Source: Desulfonatronum thiosulfatophilum (GTDB taxonomy: Bacteria > Desulfobacterota > Desulfovibrionia > Desulfovibrionales > Desulfonatronaceae). From it: a stretch of DNA of 64,000 nt. The position numbers and the translations under genes were made by a program. The stretch covers positions 62,001 to 126,000 of the forward strand of contig NZ_FMXO01000004.1 of assembly GCF_900104215.1 (NCBI RefSeq), written 5' to 3'. The notes below the pieces were generated by a model, which was not told the DNA's origin, searched no databases, and was given only the letters and a program-made list of their open reading frames with translations. Positions 27,157-38,930 of the stretch are shown piece after piece (position 1 is the stretch's first letter; every line of letters starts with the position of its first letter).

Positions 27157-27191
27157 AGCGCGCCCGGAAATCCCGCGGGCGCGCTTTTTTT
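27157..27191 (+). terminator. Terminator of the TRAP operon
   Basis: 9-bp stem AGCGCGCCC / GGGCGCGCT with an 11-nt loop, followed by TTTTTT. Confidence 0.88.
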
Positions 27192-27223
27192 CGGCAGTCT
27201 CACGATCATCATCACTGAAGTTG

Positions 27224-27253
27224 TTGACAGGGGGCTTTTGGTGTTGGTATTAA
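27224..27253 (+). promoter_or_regulatory. Promoter of the TumE/TumA-type operon, possibly leaderless
   Basis: -35 TTGACA (27224-27229), 18-bp spacer, -10 TATTAA (27248-27253). The expected transcription start falls at about 27260-27261, which is the A of the toxin's ATG, and no ribosome binding site precedes that ATG. Confidence 0.65.
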
Positions 27254-27260
27254 ATCCAAC

Positions 27261-27557
27261 ATGAAGGCTGTCCCGCTTTTCCATCATCGTATCGTGCTTG
27301 CTCCGGATGCCTTCGCGGAAGTCGTGATATGGCGCGTTTCGGCGTCTGTTCCGCCATCGAGTCATGAGTTCAAGTACCGCCTGGCGTATGTTGTGGGTGG
27401 GAAATGCGTGGTGCGGTACGACAATGAGCGGGGCAAAGGGGATCATCGACATTTCGGAGAAGTGCAAGAATCGTATGTCTTTTCAGGTCCTGATCAGTTG
27501 ATGATTGATTTTCAGGCCGATATTGCGAGGTGGAATCATGAGCACGGTCGTTCTTGA
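27261..27557 (+). CDS. tumE: TumE-family toxin (DUF6516)
   Basis: 98 residues. The core FKYRLAYVVGGKCVVRYDNE (about 36-55) followed by KGDHRHFG (about 57-64) is the hallmark of the TumE/DUF6516 family, first described as the toxin half of a type II toxin-antitoxin pair on plasmids. Members are small soluble proteins, probably acting on RNA (inference). The HTH antitoxin gene overlaps its end by 20 bp. No ribosome binding site is visible and the promoter abuts the start codon. Confidence 0.82.
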   Translation: MKAVPLFHHRIVLAPDAFAEVVIWRVSASVPPSSHEFKYRLAYVVGGKCVVRYDNERGKGDHRHFGEVQESYVFSGPDQLMIDFQADIARWNHEHGRS

Positions 27558-27885
27558 GGTGAGCACACTGGAGAAAACCCTGGCTCGGGCGGCGCATTCC
27601 ATGAAAACCGGCCAGGCTGATGAGGATGTGCATATAGCCTTTGCATCACCTGAACTGCTCTGGCAGGTACTGACTGCAAAGCGTTGGGAGATTTTGAAGG
27701 CATTGTGCGGTATCGGGCCGGTTTCCATTCGAGAAGCCGCCCGTCGTGTCGATCGCGACGTCAAAGCCGTCCATGGGGATGTCACAGCTCTCCTGCAGGC
27801 CGGTCTGCTCAATCGTACTAAAACGGGCGGGATTGAGTTTCCATTCGATGCCGTGAAGGTGGAGTTTTATTTGAAGGCCGCATGA
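27538..27885 (+). CDS. tumA: TumA-type antitoxin / winged-HTH DNA-binding protein
   Basis: 115 residues. Residues about 43-100 form a winged helix-turn-helix: LLWQVLTAKRWEILKALCG, then SIREAARRVDRDVKAVHGDV and LLQAGLLNRTKTGGIEFPFD. It resembles the HVO_A0114-like putative DNA-binding proteins that partner TumE. ATG at 27538 follows GCGAGG and lies inside tumE, a common arrangement for coupled synthesis. Likely role: neutralise the toxin and repress the pair's promoter. The gene is 55 bp upstream of ygeY on the same strand with no terminator seen between. Confidence 0.8.
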   Translation: MSTVVLEVSTLEKTLARAAHSMKTGQADEDVHIAFASPELLWQVLTAKRWEILKALCGIGPVSIREAARRVDRDVKAVHGDVTALLQAGLLNRTKTGGIEFPFDAVKVEFYLKAA

Positions 27886-27940
27886 CGAATGCGGCAAAAA
27901 CGTTGTTGCGACTAACTTATAAAGCTGCAAAGAGGCTGGC

Positions 27941-29155
27941 ATGACTGTAGATCCAAAGCGTATTCTTGAACGAGCGGAACATTACAAGCCGGAGATAAGC
28001 CGGTTCCTGCGGGAAATGATCGCCATTCCCAGCGAATCGGGTCAGGAAAAGGAAGTCTGCGCCTTGATCAAGCGCGAGATGGAAAAGGTCGGGTTCGATC
28101 GGGTGGAAATCGATCCCATGGGCAATGTCCTGGGGTTCATTGGCAACGGACCCCGGTTGATCGCCCTGGACGCCCATGTGGACACCGTGGGCGTGGGTGA
28201 CCGGAGCCAATGGACGTCTGATCCCTTTCTCGGCGATGAAGACGAGGAGACCATCACCGGGCGCGGGGCCAGCGATCAGGAAGGCGGCATGGCCTCCATG
28301 GTCTATGCCGGCAAGATCATCAAGGAACTGGATCTGCTGCCTCCGGACGTGACCCTGATGATGGCCGGTACTGTCCAGGAGGAGGATTGCGACGGCCTTT
28401 GCTGGCTGTACATCATCAACGAGGGCAAGCTGCGGCCGGAATTCGTGGTCTCCACCGAGCCGACATCCTGTAACGTCTCTCGAGGCCAGCGCGGGCGGAT
28501 GGAGATCCGGGTGGGCACCAGGGGCTTGAGTTGCCATGGTTCGGCGCCGGAACGCGGGGATAACGCCATTTTCAAGATGGGGCCGATCCTGGGCGAACTC
28601 CAGACCCTGCACGCCAATTTGCGCACCGATCCCTTTCTGGGCAAAGGCAGTCTGACCGTCTCCGAGATCGGCCACTGCTCCCCGTCACGCTGCGCCGTGG
28701 CCGACGGTTGCTGGATTTCCGTGGATCGCCGCCTGACCTGGGGCGAGACCTGGGAGGAAGCCCTGCAGCAGATCCGCGACCTGCCTTCTGTAAAGGCGGC
28801 CGGAGCTGAAGTGAGCATGTACAACTACGACAAACAATCCTACACCGGCCTGGTCTATCCCACGGAATGCTACTTCCCGGCATGGGTCCTGGAAGAAAGT
28901 CATCCGGTCTGTGAAACACTGGTCCAGAGCTACGAACGTCTTTTCGGGCAAAAGCCCCTGGTGGACAAATGGACCTTTTCCACCAACGGCGTTTCCATCA
29001 TGGGCCGGCTGGGCATCCCCTGCATCGGCTTCGGTCCTGGGCATGAAGACCAGGCGCATGCGCCCAACGAAAAAACTTGGAAAAAGGAACTGGTCCAGGC
29101 CGCGGCCATGTACGCCATGATCCCCGCGGTATACGTGGAGCAGACCCAAGGATGA
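27941..29155 (+). CDS. ygeY: YgeY-family M20 metallohydrolase
   Basis: 404 residues. M20 zinc ligands appear in [12 protein letters not shown] (about 72-83), [13 protein letters not shown] (about 107-119), [13 protein letters not shown] (about 147-159) and near the C-terminus [14 protein letters not shown]. The long match to YgeY (named selenium-metabolism hydrolase in protein family collections) is clear, including [23 protein letters not shown]. In E. coli ygeY sits beside ygeW, ygeX, hydA and xdh genes, a cluster linked to anaerobic purine breakdown. Here only ygeW accompanies it, 78 bp downstream. The reaction is probably hydrolysis of an acylated or ureido amino acid. Confidence 0.9.
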   Translation: MTVDPKRILERAEHYKPEISRFLREMIAIPSESGQEKEVCALIKREMEKVGFDRVEIDPMGNVLGFIGNGPRLIALDAHVDTVGVGDRSQWTSDPFLGDEDEETITGRGASDQEGGMASMVYAGKIIKELDLLPPDVTLMMAGTVQEEDCDGLCWLYIINEGKLRPEFVVSTEPTSCNVSRGQRGRMEIRVGTRGLSCHGSAPERGDNAIFKMGPILGELQTLHANLRTDPFLGKGSLTVSEIGHCSPSRCAVADGCWISVDRRLTWGETWEEALQQIRDLPSVKAAGAEVSMYNYDKQSYTGLVYPTECYFPAWVLEESHPVCETLVQSYERLFGQKPLVDKWTFSTNGVSIMGRLGIPCIGFGPGHEDQAHAPNEKTWKKELVQAAAMYAMIPAVYVEQTQG

Positions 29156-29233
29156 GGAAGAGACGGTCCAGTCCCTCTCATCCGTTCCATTGCAATTCCG
29201 AAAGACACCTGACTTCAAAACAAGGAATCAATC

Positions 29234-30433
29234 ATGGACAAGATCGGTATTGAACAGGCCATTCGTCGGCTGGCCGACCGTCGCGTTGACGGCATGCATC
29301 ATCAGGATTTTTTGCTTACCTGGGAAAAGTCTATGGAAGAATTGGCCGCGGTTTTCGATACGGCCGAGATTCTGCGGGCCATGCGCGGCTTGGACCTTTC
29401 GCCGCGGCTGTTTGATTCCGGCCTGGCAATTTCCATCTTCCGGGACAACTCCACCCGGACCCGGTTCAGCTTTGCCGCGGCGGCCAATCTTTTGGGATTG
29501 ACCGTTCAGGATCTGGACGAGGAAAAATCCCAGATCGCTCATGGGGAAACCGTGCGGGAGACCGCGAACATGGTTTCGTTCATGGCCGAGGCGGTCGGCA
29601 TTCGCGACGACATCTTCCTGGGCCAGGGCAATACTTACATGCGCGAGGTGGCCGCCTCCCTGCAGGACGGCTACCAGCAGGGCGTGCTGCCCACCAGGCC
29701 CACGGTGGTCAACCTGCAGTGCGACCTGGACCATCCCACCCAGACCATGGCCGACGCCCTGCACCTGATCAATCACTTCGGCGGCCTGGACAAGCTCCGG
29801 GGCAAGAAGATCGCCATGACCTGGGCCTACTCTCCGTCCTACGGCAAGCCTCTCTCCGTGGCCCAGGGCGTCATCGGCCTGATGACCCGGCTGGGCATGG
29901 ACGTGGTTTTGGGTCATCCTGAAGGGTACAACGTGCTGCCGGAAGTGGAGTCCATGGCCGGGAAACAGGCGGCCGCATCCGGCGGATCCTTCCAGGTGGT
30001 CAATTCCATGGCCGAAGCCTTTGCCGACGCGGACATCGTCTACCCCAAAAGCTGGGCGCCCTTTGCGGTGATGCAGGAACGCACCGAGCTGCTGACCAAC
30101 AACGACACCGCCGGATTGAAGGAACTGGAAAAACGCTGCTTGGAAAACAACAAGCGCTTCGTGGACTGGGAATGCACCGAAGAGCTGATGCGGAAAACCA
30201 GAAACGGCGACGCACTGTACATGCACTGCCTGCCGGCGGACATTTCCGGGGTCAGTTGCAAGCAGGGCGAAGTCCAGGCCTCGGTCTTCGAACGTCACCG
30301 GATCAACACCTACAAGGAGGCCGGCTACAAGCCCTATGTCGTTGCCGCCATGATCCTTCTCGCCCGTCTGAAACATCCGGCGGATGCGTTGCAGGGCATC
30401 CTTAAAAGGAGCCGGACACGCCGAGTGGCGTGA
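29234..30433 (+). CDS. ygeW: YgeW-family knotted carbamoyltransferase
   Basis: 399 residues, longer than ordinary ornithine carbamoyltransferase (about 310-330) and matching YgeW. Carbamoyl-phosphate site: FRDNSTRTRFSFAAAANL (about 79-96); HPTQTMAD (about 170-177); HCLPADISG (about 333-341). The second domain has the pattern of the knotted carbamoyltransferase group. The amino substrate of YgeW is not ornithine and may be diaminopropionate-like in purine degradation. The companion ygeX (diaminopropionate ammonia-lyase) is absent nearby. AAGGAA ribosome binding site; a perfect bidirectional terminator follows. Confidence 0.92.
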   Translation: MDKIGIEQAIRRLADRRVDGMHHQDFLLTWEKSMEELAAVFDTAEILRAMRGLDLSPRLFDSGLAISIFRDNSTRTRFSFAAAANLLGLTVQDLDEEKSQIAHGETVRETANMVSFMAEAVGIRDDIFLGQGNTYMREVAASLQDGYQQGVLPTRPTVVNLQCDLDHPTQTMADALHLINHFGGLDKLRGKKIAMTWAYSPSYGKPLSVAQGVIGLMTRLGMDVVLGHPEGYNVLPEVESMAGKQAAASGGSFQVVNSMAEAFADADIVYPKSWAPFAVMQERTELLTNNDTAGLKELEKRCLENNKRFVDWECTEELMRKTRNGDALYMHCLPADISGVSCKQGEVQASVFERHRINTYKEAGYKPYVVAAMILLARLKHPADALQGILKRSRTRRVA

Positions 30434-30486
30434 ACCGCTCCATCCGCGACGGCGGTCATGACCGGTGCAGCCGGGTTGTTGATTCA

Positions 30487-30525
30487 CCAATAAAAAAAGC
30501 GGGCATAGCCCGCTTTTTTTATTGG
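30487..30525. terminator. Bidirectional terminator between ygeW and gpmI
   Basis: Perfect 18-bp stem: CCAATAAAAAAAGCGGGC pairs exactly with 30508-30525 around an ATA loop. A- and T-runs on either side serve both converging genes. Confidence 0.95.
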
Positions 30526-30541
30526 ATCTTATCAGCCATTG

Positions 30542-32173
30542 TCATTGATCGTCCAAGCCAATCAAGGAAGGTTCATATCCCTCAGGTGCTTCATAACCTA
30601 GCAATGTGCAGAGGGTCGCGGCAACATTGGCCAGGCCGGGTTCGGCCACGCCGGTCAGCCGGAAGTTGTTGGCGCCGCAATAATCCTTGATGATCAACGG
30701 CACCGGATTGAGGGTGTGGGCGACCATGGGGGCGACCTGGCCTTTCTTCTCGGTCCACATGCTGTCCGCGTTGCCGTGATCCGACGTGACCACCGCAATG
30801 CCCCCGGCCTGCCGCACCGCTTCCAGGATGCGGCCCAGGCAAAAATCCACGGTGGCCACGGCAATGCGGATGGCCGGTTCCACTCCGGTGTGGCCGACCA
30901 TGTCGCCGTTGGCCAGGTTCAACCGGATGAAACGGTGCTTCCCTTCGGCAATGATCTCCAGGACGCGGTCCGTGATTTCAGCGGCCTTCATCCAGGGCCG
31001 TAGGTCAAAGGCGATCCTGTCCGAGAGTATTTCCTCGTAGGTTTCCAAATTCTTGTCGATATATCCCGACCGGTTGCCGTTCCAGAAATAGGTGACATGG
31101 CCGAACTTCTGGGTCTCGGAAACGGCAAAGGAGGTGACGCCGGAGCCGCAGAGATATTCGCCTAGTGTCCTGTCCACAATGGGCGGCTCAACCAGAAAAT
31201 TCTTCGGGATCATGGCGTCCCCGTCGTACTGCATCATACCCGCGTAAAAGACCTTCGGAACGCGGACCCGGTCAAACTCCGTGAAATCGTCCTCTTCAAA
31301 TGCCTTGGAGATCTCAATGGCCCTGTCTCCGCGGAAGTTGAAGAAAACCACTGCGTCGCCGTCCACGATGGGACCCACCGGACCGTCCTTGTCGGCGACC
31401 ACGAAGGAGTCCATGTACTGGTCCGTGATTTTGGGATCTTCACGGTAGTAGGTGCGGACCGCTTCGGAAGCCGTGGGAAATTCCCTGGCCTGACCCAGAA
31501 CGTGGGCCTGCCAGCCCTTTTCCACAACCGGCCAGTTGGCATTGTAGCGATCCATGGTCGTGACCATGCGGCCTCCTCCCGAGGCAATCCGATAATCGCG
31601 GCCGTCCGTGGAGAGTTCGGCAAGCCGTGCCTCCAGCGGTTCGACATAGCGCAGGGCGCTCTTCTGATCCACATCCCGGCCGTCCAGCAGGGCGTGCACC
31701 CGCACCCGGCGCACGCCGGCCCGGAGGCATCCGTCCAGCAGGGCATGGAGCTGGTCGATATGGCTGTGCACGTTGCCGTCGGATACGAGGCCGATGAAAT
31801 GAACGGTGTTGTCGTCCATTCCTGCCTGGATCACCCGTTGCCAGGCTTCGCCCTGGAAGACGTGGCCCGAGGCAATGGCTTCGTTGATCAGTTTCGCTCC
31901 CTGGGAGATGACCCGGCCCGCGCCCAGGGCGTTGTGGCCGACTTCGGAATTGCCCATGTCGTCGTCCGAGGGCAGGCCGACCGCCGTGCCGTGGGCCTTC
32001 AGCGAAACCGTCAGCGGCTCCTCCAGCAATGCGTCCAGCACCGGCGTATGTGAAATAAAAACTCCGTCGCGTTCATCCCGTGATCCGAGTCCGATGCCGT
32101 CCAGGATGACGAGAACCAGCGGACCGGAGCAGGGTTGGGCTTCGGGCAAAGGAGCAAGATGGAGTTTGGACAT
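30542..32173 (-). CDS. gpmI: 2,3-bisphosphoglycerate-independent phosphoglycerate mutase
   Basis: 543 residues. Alkaline-phosphatase-fold metal motif ILDGIGLGSRDERDG (about 23-37), catalytic serine in GNSEVGHNALGAGR (about 74-87), and C-terminal VTSDHGNADSMW match GpmI. It interconverts 3- and 2-phosphoglycerate in glycolysis and gluconeogenesis. Start at 32173 is chosen for the GAGGAACC ribosome binding site; a TTG start further upstream gives an unconserved extension. It lies 95 bp after the rpoD-linked nuclease gene on the same strand. Confidence 0.94.
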   Translation of the reverse strand: MSKLHLAPLPEAQPCSGPLVLVILDGIGLGSRDERDGVFISHTPVLDALLEEPLTVSLKAHGTAVGLPSDDDMGNSEVGHNALGAGRVISQGAKLINEAIASGHVFQGEAWQRVIQAGMDDNTVHFIGLVSDGNVHSHIDQLHALLDGCLRAGVRRVRVHALLDGRDVDQKSALRYVEPLEARLAELSTDGRDYRIASGGGRMVTTMDRYNANWPVVEKGWQAHVLGQAREFPTASEAVRTYYREDPKITDQYMDSFVVADKDGPVGPIVDGDAVVFFNFRGDRAIEISKAFEEDDFTEFDRVRVPKVFYAGMMQYDGDAMIPKNFLVEPPIVDRTLGEYLCGSGVTSFAVSETQKFGHVTYFWNGNRSGYIDKNLETYEEILSDRIAFDLRPWMKAAEITDRVLEIIAEGKHRFIRLNLANGDMVGHTGVEPAIRIAVATVDFCLGRILEAVRQAGGIAVVTSDHGNADSMWTEKKGQVAPMVAHTLNPVPLIIKDYCGANNFRLTGVAEPGLANVAATLCTLLGYEAPEGYEPSLIGLDDQ

Positions 32174-32268
32174 GATATGGTTCCTCGTTCCATGCAAAGC
32201 AGGTCGATCTTCTGCGACGACCATCAGCAACGCATGATGCTTGCTTGAGTACGGATTAATTGATCAAA

Positions 32269-32969
32269 TCAATGCGCGTCCGGCCAGGGCGAACTGGTTC
32301 TGGCCGGAGCATAGCCTTCTCGGAACGCCTGTTCCAGGGAAAAGATGGCTACGCGATTCGCGGAACTGATGCGCGAGGCGTAATGGCTGTCCGGATGATG
32401 GAAGCGTTTGCTGCGGCGATTGCCCACCCAGCCGGTCAGGGGTTGGGGCAGGGAGAGAATTCGTGGCCAGAAACCTTTCTGGGCCGAGATGGCCCGGTTC
32501 TGTGATTCGAGCATCTGCTTCTGGAAATCCCGGCTCTGGTGGGCATGGGGGTAGAAAAAGGCCATTCCTTCTTCCACAAGAACCTGATTCGCCATGCGTC
32601 CATCCGCCAAGTAGACATATGCCAGGATCCTGCCGTATCGATCCGGCCCCTGATCGTCAGCCTCCAGACGAACCGGCCTGTCGCCCACCAGTCGCCGCAG
32701 GTAATCGCGGGCTTCCCGGGCATAATACTGATCCGAAGCATTGTCCCGGCCGAATTCCGGAGCGTCGATGCCCAGCAGCCGGACACGGCGGCCGTCCTCC
32801 AGGTGAATCGTGTCGCCGTCCGGAATCCACTTCACCCGCACTTCATCGGCGTGGGACGGCAGGGGCCAGAACAGCCACAACGCCAGAAACAGGCACATGA
32901 TTTGCGAGCCGATCCGCCAAGCGGCAACGGGGCAAACACGATTCATGGCGTGACGGTGCAACATGAGAA

Positions 32970-32973
<4 letters not shown>
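32269..32973 (-). CDS. Exported staphylococcal-nuclease-like (thermonuclease) protein
   Basis: 234 residues. An N-terminal hydrophobic stretch (about 23-42, ending PSHADE) looks like a signal peptide. The SNase core has [23 protein letters not shown] (about 51-73) with the calcium-site aspartates and catalytic arginine, then GRILAYVYL and EEGMAFFY. The C-terminal 70 residues are not conserved. It is probably a periplasmic or secreted nuclease. Its start overlaps the rpoD stop by four bases, an unusual partner for the sigma-factor operon; starts further in (Met10) are possible. Confidence 0.87.
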
Positions 32974-34735
<1,762 letters not shown>

Positions 34736-34736
<1 letters not shown>

Positions 34737-36517
34737 TATGCCTCCATGGCGAGATCTTGATAGGCTTGAAGCAGTTCGGCCACACGTTGCTGGTCGCCCT
34801 GGTTCTGGGCTTCACGCATGGCCCGCAACATGTCTTGTTGTTTTTTCTTGAGAAGATTCCTGTTCAGGCAAGTTTGGATTTCCGTCCAGAGTACACCCCG
34901 GTCCGGCTCTCCACGCTGTTGCACTTCCGCGAGTAGCTGATAGCAGACGCGGCGTTCGTCCTCATCCAAACTTGTATAATCAAAGCCGGGCCGGACGGAG
35001 CTCTCGGATGAGCCGTCTTCTTTTCCGGTGAGGTGTTCCGCATCCATAGCTCGCAATTTGGTCCAGAGCCGTAGGGCCCAAGGATCTTCCAGGACCGCTT
35101 CCAGATCGCCGGTGGCGAGTTGAGAGCGATATTCCGGACAGCTCACGGCAAAGGCGAGCAACTGCCGGTCACGGGTCGTGAGTCTGGATTTCCCGGCAGT
35201 ACTTTTACCGGAATCCGGGGATGATGCCCCAGTCGTTTCGGAAACAGATGACGATGCCGACGTGAACCGGCTACGGCGCAGTTCTGTTTCGGACATGCCG
35301 AGTCCGGTGGCGAGTCGCGGCAGGTAGTAGGCCCGCAGGTCATCCCCGGGTATGGAGTCTAGAAAGCGGCGCACCCAGTCCATGATATCCCGTGGCGCAT
35401 AGGTTCTGGAAATGGTCTGCACGCAAAATTCCAGGCCGGAACGGGCGGAATCGAGGATTTTCCCCAGCGCTTCCGGTCCCTGGCCATGGAGGACGTCGTC
35501 CACGTCCCGGCCTTCGGGCATGGTCGCCACATTGCATGCAATTCCCTGGATCAAAAACATTTCCGCGGCACGCACCGCAGCTTTCAATCCGGCCTGATCA
35601 CCGTCGAAAAGCAGGTCGACCCGAGGGCACAAACCGCCCAGTCTTTTGACTTGGTCTTGGGTCAGTGCAGTCCCCAGAACTCCAACAGCGCCGGTGAATC
35701 CGAATTGATGCAGGGCCACCACGTCCAGATAGCCTTCGGTCAGAAGCGCCCGCTTGTCGCGGACGATGGTTCGCCTGGCTTGATACAACCCATAAAGATG
35801 CTTGCCTTTGGTGTAAATCGGTGTTTCACTGCTGTTGATATATTTTGGTTCGGAACTGTCAATGGCCCGACCGCCGAAAGCAATGATCGCTCCGGCAAGA
35901 TCATGGATGGGAAACATGATCCGATTCCGGAAACGGTCGTACACCTTGCCCTGGTCATTGCGCACCAGTAGCCCGCAGGTCACGGCCTTGTCCTGGTCAT
36001 ACCCCTCGGAGAGCAGAAACTTCTCCAGCCCGTGCCAATCCTCGCGGCTGCAACCGATCTGGAAGGCATCGATCATCTCCGGGCTGACCCCGCGATCCAA
36101 CAGGTATTTGCGTTGCATCCCCCCCTTGGAAGAAACGAAATTTTCCTGAAAATAAGCCGCGCTCCGGACGTACATGCGCAGATAGATTTCCCGGTCCTCC
36201 AGGATTTTTTTATCCTGGGGATTCGTGGGACCGTCATCCAGTTCCACGCCGGTTTCTCGGGCCAGCTGGGTCAGGGCCTGCCGGAAGTCCAGCCCGTTGA
36301 TGCGGGCGTAGAAATCAATGGCGTCTCCGGAAGCCTGACACCCGAAACAGTAGTAGAAACCCTGGCCCGGATTGACGTGAAAGGAAGGGTGGGTTTCGTG
36401 GTGAAAGGGGCAGGGGCCGCTCCACCGTTCGCCATTGGGCCGCAATTCCAGATACCGGCCGGCCAGCTCCACGAAATCGAGCCGAGATTTGATTTGCTGG
36501 ATGGCGGTTTTGTTCAT
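34736..36517 (-). CDS. dnaG: DNA primase DnaG
   Basis: 593 residues. The CHC2 zinc finger is CPFH (about 39-42) with CFGC (about 61-64); the Toprim core has [16 protein letters not shown] (about 259-274) and [13 protein letters not shown] (about 308-320). The C-terminal DnaB-interacting region (about 450-593) is less conserved. It makes RNA primers at the replication fork. ATG at 36517 gives the standard N-terminus; upstream codons would add 23 unconserved residues. The ribosome binding site is poor, as is often true of dnaG in this operon. Confidence 0.96.
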
Positions 36518-36599
36518 AATTCCGATGGGAGAATAATGGCAGTATGTGGTTCGGGTGGACGACGCCGTCGAAGGCATCAATCTCATCCGGATGGTTGAT

Positions 36600-38906
36600 T
36601 TAGCGCAGCGTGACCATGGTCATTCCGTCGCCGCCCTCGTCCTCGTTGGCAGTGGCATACGAGGCGACCACGGGATGATCCTTCAGGAATTGATGCACTT
36701 CCCGGCGTAGGGCGCCGGTACCCCGGCCGTGGATGATCTCCACCTGATGCGAACCACGCAACAGGGCGCGATCCAGAAAGGCCGCCAGCAGGCTGAGGGC
36801 TTCGTCGGCGCGCTGGCCACGCAAATCAAGGCGCAGCGGCATGGCTTGATCCGGCGATTTTCGAATCAAGACCGAGCCGGATGCGGCCTGCTGGGGCTGA
36901 CTGCCTGATCCACGCGGGGTTACATCCTGGTACGGAAGCCACAACGACACCCCGCCCAGTTCGACCTTTAACGCCTTGCGCCGTTCGTCCTTCTCCTGGA
37001 TGGTTCCGGACTTGTTCCAGGCCGGATAGGAGACGGACTCACCAATCTGGAAATCCTCCCATGCCTTCTCCTCTACCCGGGACGGCGATTCGGACTCGGC
37101 TTCCAGCTCTTTGCGGGTTCGGGCCAATTCGCGCAAGGCTTGGCGACGGGAAACTTTTTCTTCTCGCAACCGCAGCAGAACATCCTGGGCCTGTTTCTTG
37201 ATTTCCTGGAGCAGAGCCGCTTTCTCCCGCTCAAAGCCGGCACGCAGCTTTGTTTTCTGCTCGTCCAGCGCGCGGCGCAGTTCGCGAGCCCTGGTCAGTT
37301 CCTCTTCGCGCTCCACGGTCAGGGCGTTGAGCCGCTCGATCAGCCTGCCCGTATCCGCGCCGTCCACCAGGAGATACTGCTCCGCTTTGGTCAGAATGGA
37401 ATCCGGCAGGCCGTATTCCCTGGCAACTTCCATGGCCTGACTGGCTCCAACCTGATCATAGGCCAGACTGTAGAGGGGCTTGTTGTTCTTCGGATCGAAA
37501 AGCACGGATGCTGAGCGCACTCCTTCCCTGGTCAAGGCGTAGGCCTTCAGAGACGGAAAATGCGTGGCCACGGCGGCCCAGGCCCCTTTCTCCAGCAGCC
37601 CGTCCACCACGGCCTGGGCCAGAGCCGCACCCTGACTGGGATCGGTTCCGGCGCCGAACTCGTCCAGCAGGACGAGGCTTTGCGAACCGATGTTCTCCCA
37701 TACCGCGGCTACATGGCTGATCTGGGCTGAAAAGGTGCTCAGCTGGCCTTCCAGGCTTTGTTCGTCGCCCATGAAAACATGGATGTCGAGCAACAGCGGC
37801 AGGGTGCTGCCCTCGCCCACGGGCACCGGAAGCCCGGACAGGGCCATCAGGGCCAGCAGCCCGGCCGTCTTCAGGGCCACGGTCTTGCCGCCGGCGTTGC
37901 CGCCGCTGATGATCAAGACCCGGTGTTCGCCCTTGAGTTGGACATCCACCGGCTTGGCCGCATGGCCGGACAGGACCAGCAGGGGATGCCGGGCAGTCCT
38001 CAGGTTCAACTCGCCGCCGGAAACAATGTCGATGGAACGGGCCTGCATCTGGTCCGCGAGCCGGACCTTGGCCAGCAGCAGATCCATGGACGCCAGCCAG
38101 AGGAAAAGCGCCTGCAACGCATCCAGTTCCTGGCGAATCAGCCCCGTGAGATGGGCCATGACCCGCGCTTCGGCTTCACGTTCTTCCTGTTTCAGTTCCT
38201 GGAGTTTGTTGTTGACCTCCACCAGGAACAGCGGTTCTATGTAACAGGTTTCCCCGGTCTGGGAATAATCATGAATGATTCCCGGGACCTTGCCCTTGAA
38301 ATTGCTCTTGAGCGGCAGCACGTAGCGATCCGAGGAGATGGTCATGAAGTCGTCCTGCAGATAGGTGCCGATCCCCTGCTCGGCGACGTATTCCTTGACC
38401 CGCCGTGTACACTGCTGATGGATAGCCCGGATTTCCTGCCGCACGGACCACAGTTCAGGGGAGCTTTCGTCCTTGAGATGGCCGTCGTCGCTGAGGCATC
38501 GCTTCAGCGAGGCCGCGGTCATCTCCGGCCAGGCCAGGTTTGCGGCCTCTTCATGCAGCTCAGGCCAGCGCGGGCCGTCCGTTGCAAGCAGTGCTTGCCG
38601 CACGTACTTGGCGGCGGTAACGAATTGTCCCACTGCCCAGAGCGCGTCCAGATCAAGGATGCGCGATGGAGACTGGACATATGTCCAAACCCCGGCCAGA
38701 TCCGGAAAGGACGGGCAATCCACGCGGCTTTCCCCGGCCCAAGCCATGGCCTGACGCAGACGGCGCTGCCGGCGGGCGACTTCTGAGACATCACGGGCCG
38801 GCGTCAACGCATGACTCGCCTGCCGTCCTGAATCGGACCGACAACAGGCGGCAAGGGCGTCAAGGATTTTGGGAAATTCTAAAAGAAGATATGTTCGTGA
38901 TTCCAT
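36600..38906 (-). CDS. mutS2: MutS2 family DNA/ribosome-acting ATPase with Smr nuclease domain
   Basis: 768 residues. The ATPase core has Walker A GGNAGGKT (about 336-343) and Walker B SLVLLDEFGAGTDPS (about 408-422). A coiled-coil segment (about 500-620) rich in Glu, Arg and Lys follows. The C-terminal Smr domain (about 690-768) has LDLRG and HGRGTGALR, both needed for nuclease activity. MutS2 suppresses recombination or rescues collided ribosomes in studied species. It sits between yqeY and dnaG, an expansion of the usual rpsU-dnaG-rpoD operon. Confidence 0.95.
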   Translation of the reverse strand: MESRTYLLLEFPKILDALAACCRSDSGRQASHALTPARDVSEVARRQRRLRQAMAWAGESRVDCPSFPDLAGVWTYVQSPSRILDLDALWAVGQFVTAAKYVRQALLATDGPRWPELHEEAANLAWPEMTAASLKRCLSDDGHLKDESSPELWSVRQEIRAIHQQCTRRVKEYVAEQGIGTYLQDDFMTISSDRYVLPLKSNFKGKVPGIIHDYSQTGETCYIEPLFLVEVNNKLQELKQEEREAEARVMAHLTGLIRQELDALQALFLWLASMDLLLAKVRLADQMQARSIDIVSGGELNLRTARHPLLVLSGHAAKPVDVQLKGEHRVLIISGGNAGGKTVALKTAGLLALMALSGLPVPVGEGSTLPLLLDIHVFMGDEQSLEGQLSTFSAQISHVAAVWENIGSQSLVLLDEFGAGTDPSQGAALAQAVVDGLLEKGAWAAVATHFPSLKAYALTREGVRSASVLFDPKNNKPLYSLAYDQVGASQAMEVAREYGLPDSILTKAEQYLLVDGADTGRLIERLNALTVEREEELTRARELRRALDEQKTKLRAGFEREKAALLQEIKKQAQDVLLRLREEKVSRRQALRELARTRKELEAESESPSRVEEKAWEDFQIGESVSYPAWNKSGTIQEKDERRKALKVELGGVSLWLPYQDVTPRGSGSQPQQAASGSVLIRKSPDQAMPLRLDLRGQRADEALSLLAAFLDRALLRGSHQVEIIHGRGTGALRREVHQFLKDHPVVASYATANEDEGGDGMTMVTLR

Positions 38907-38930
38907 CGGAAATGGAACCGGGCGTGTTTT

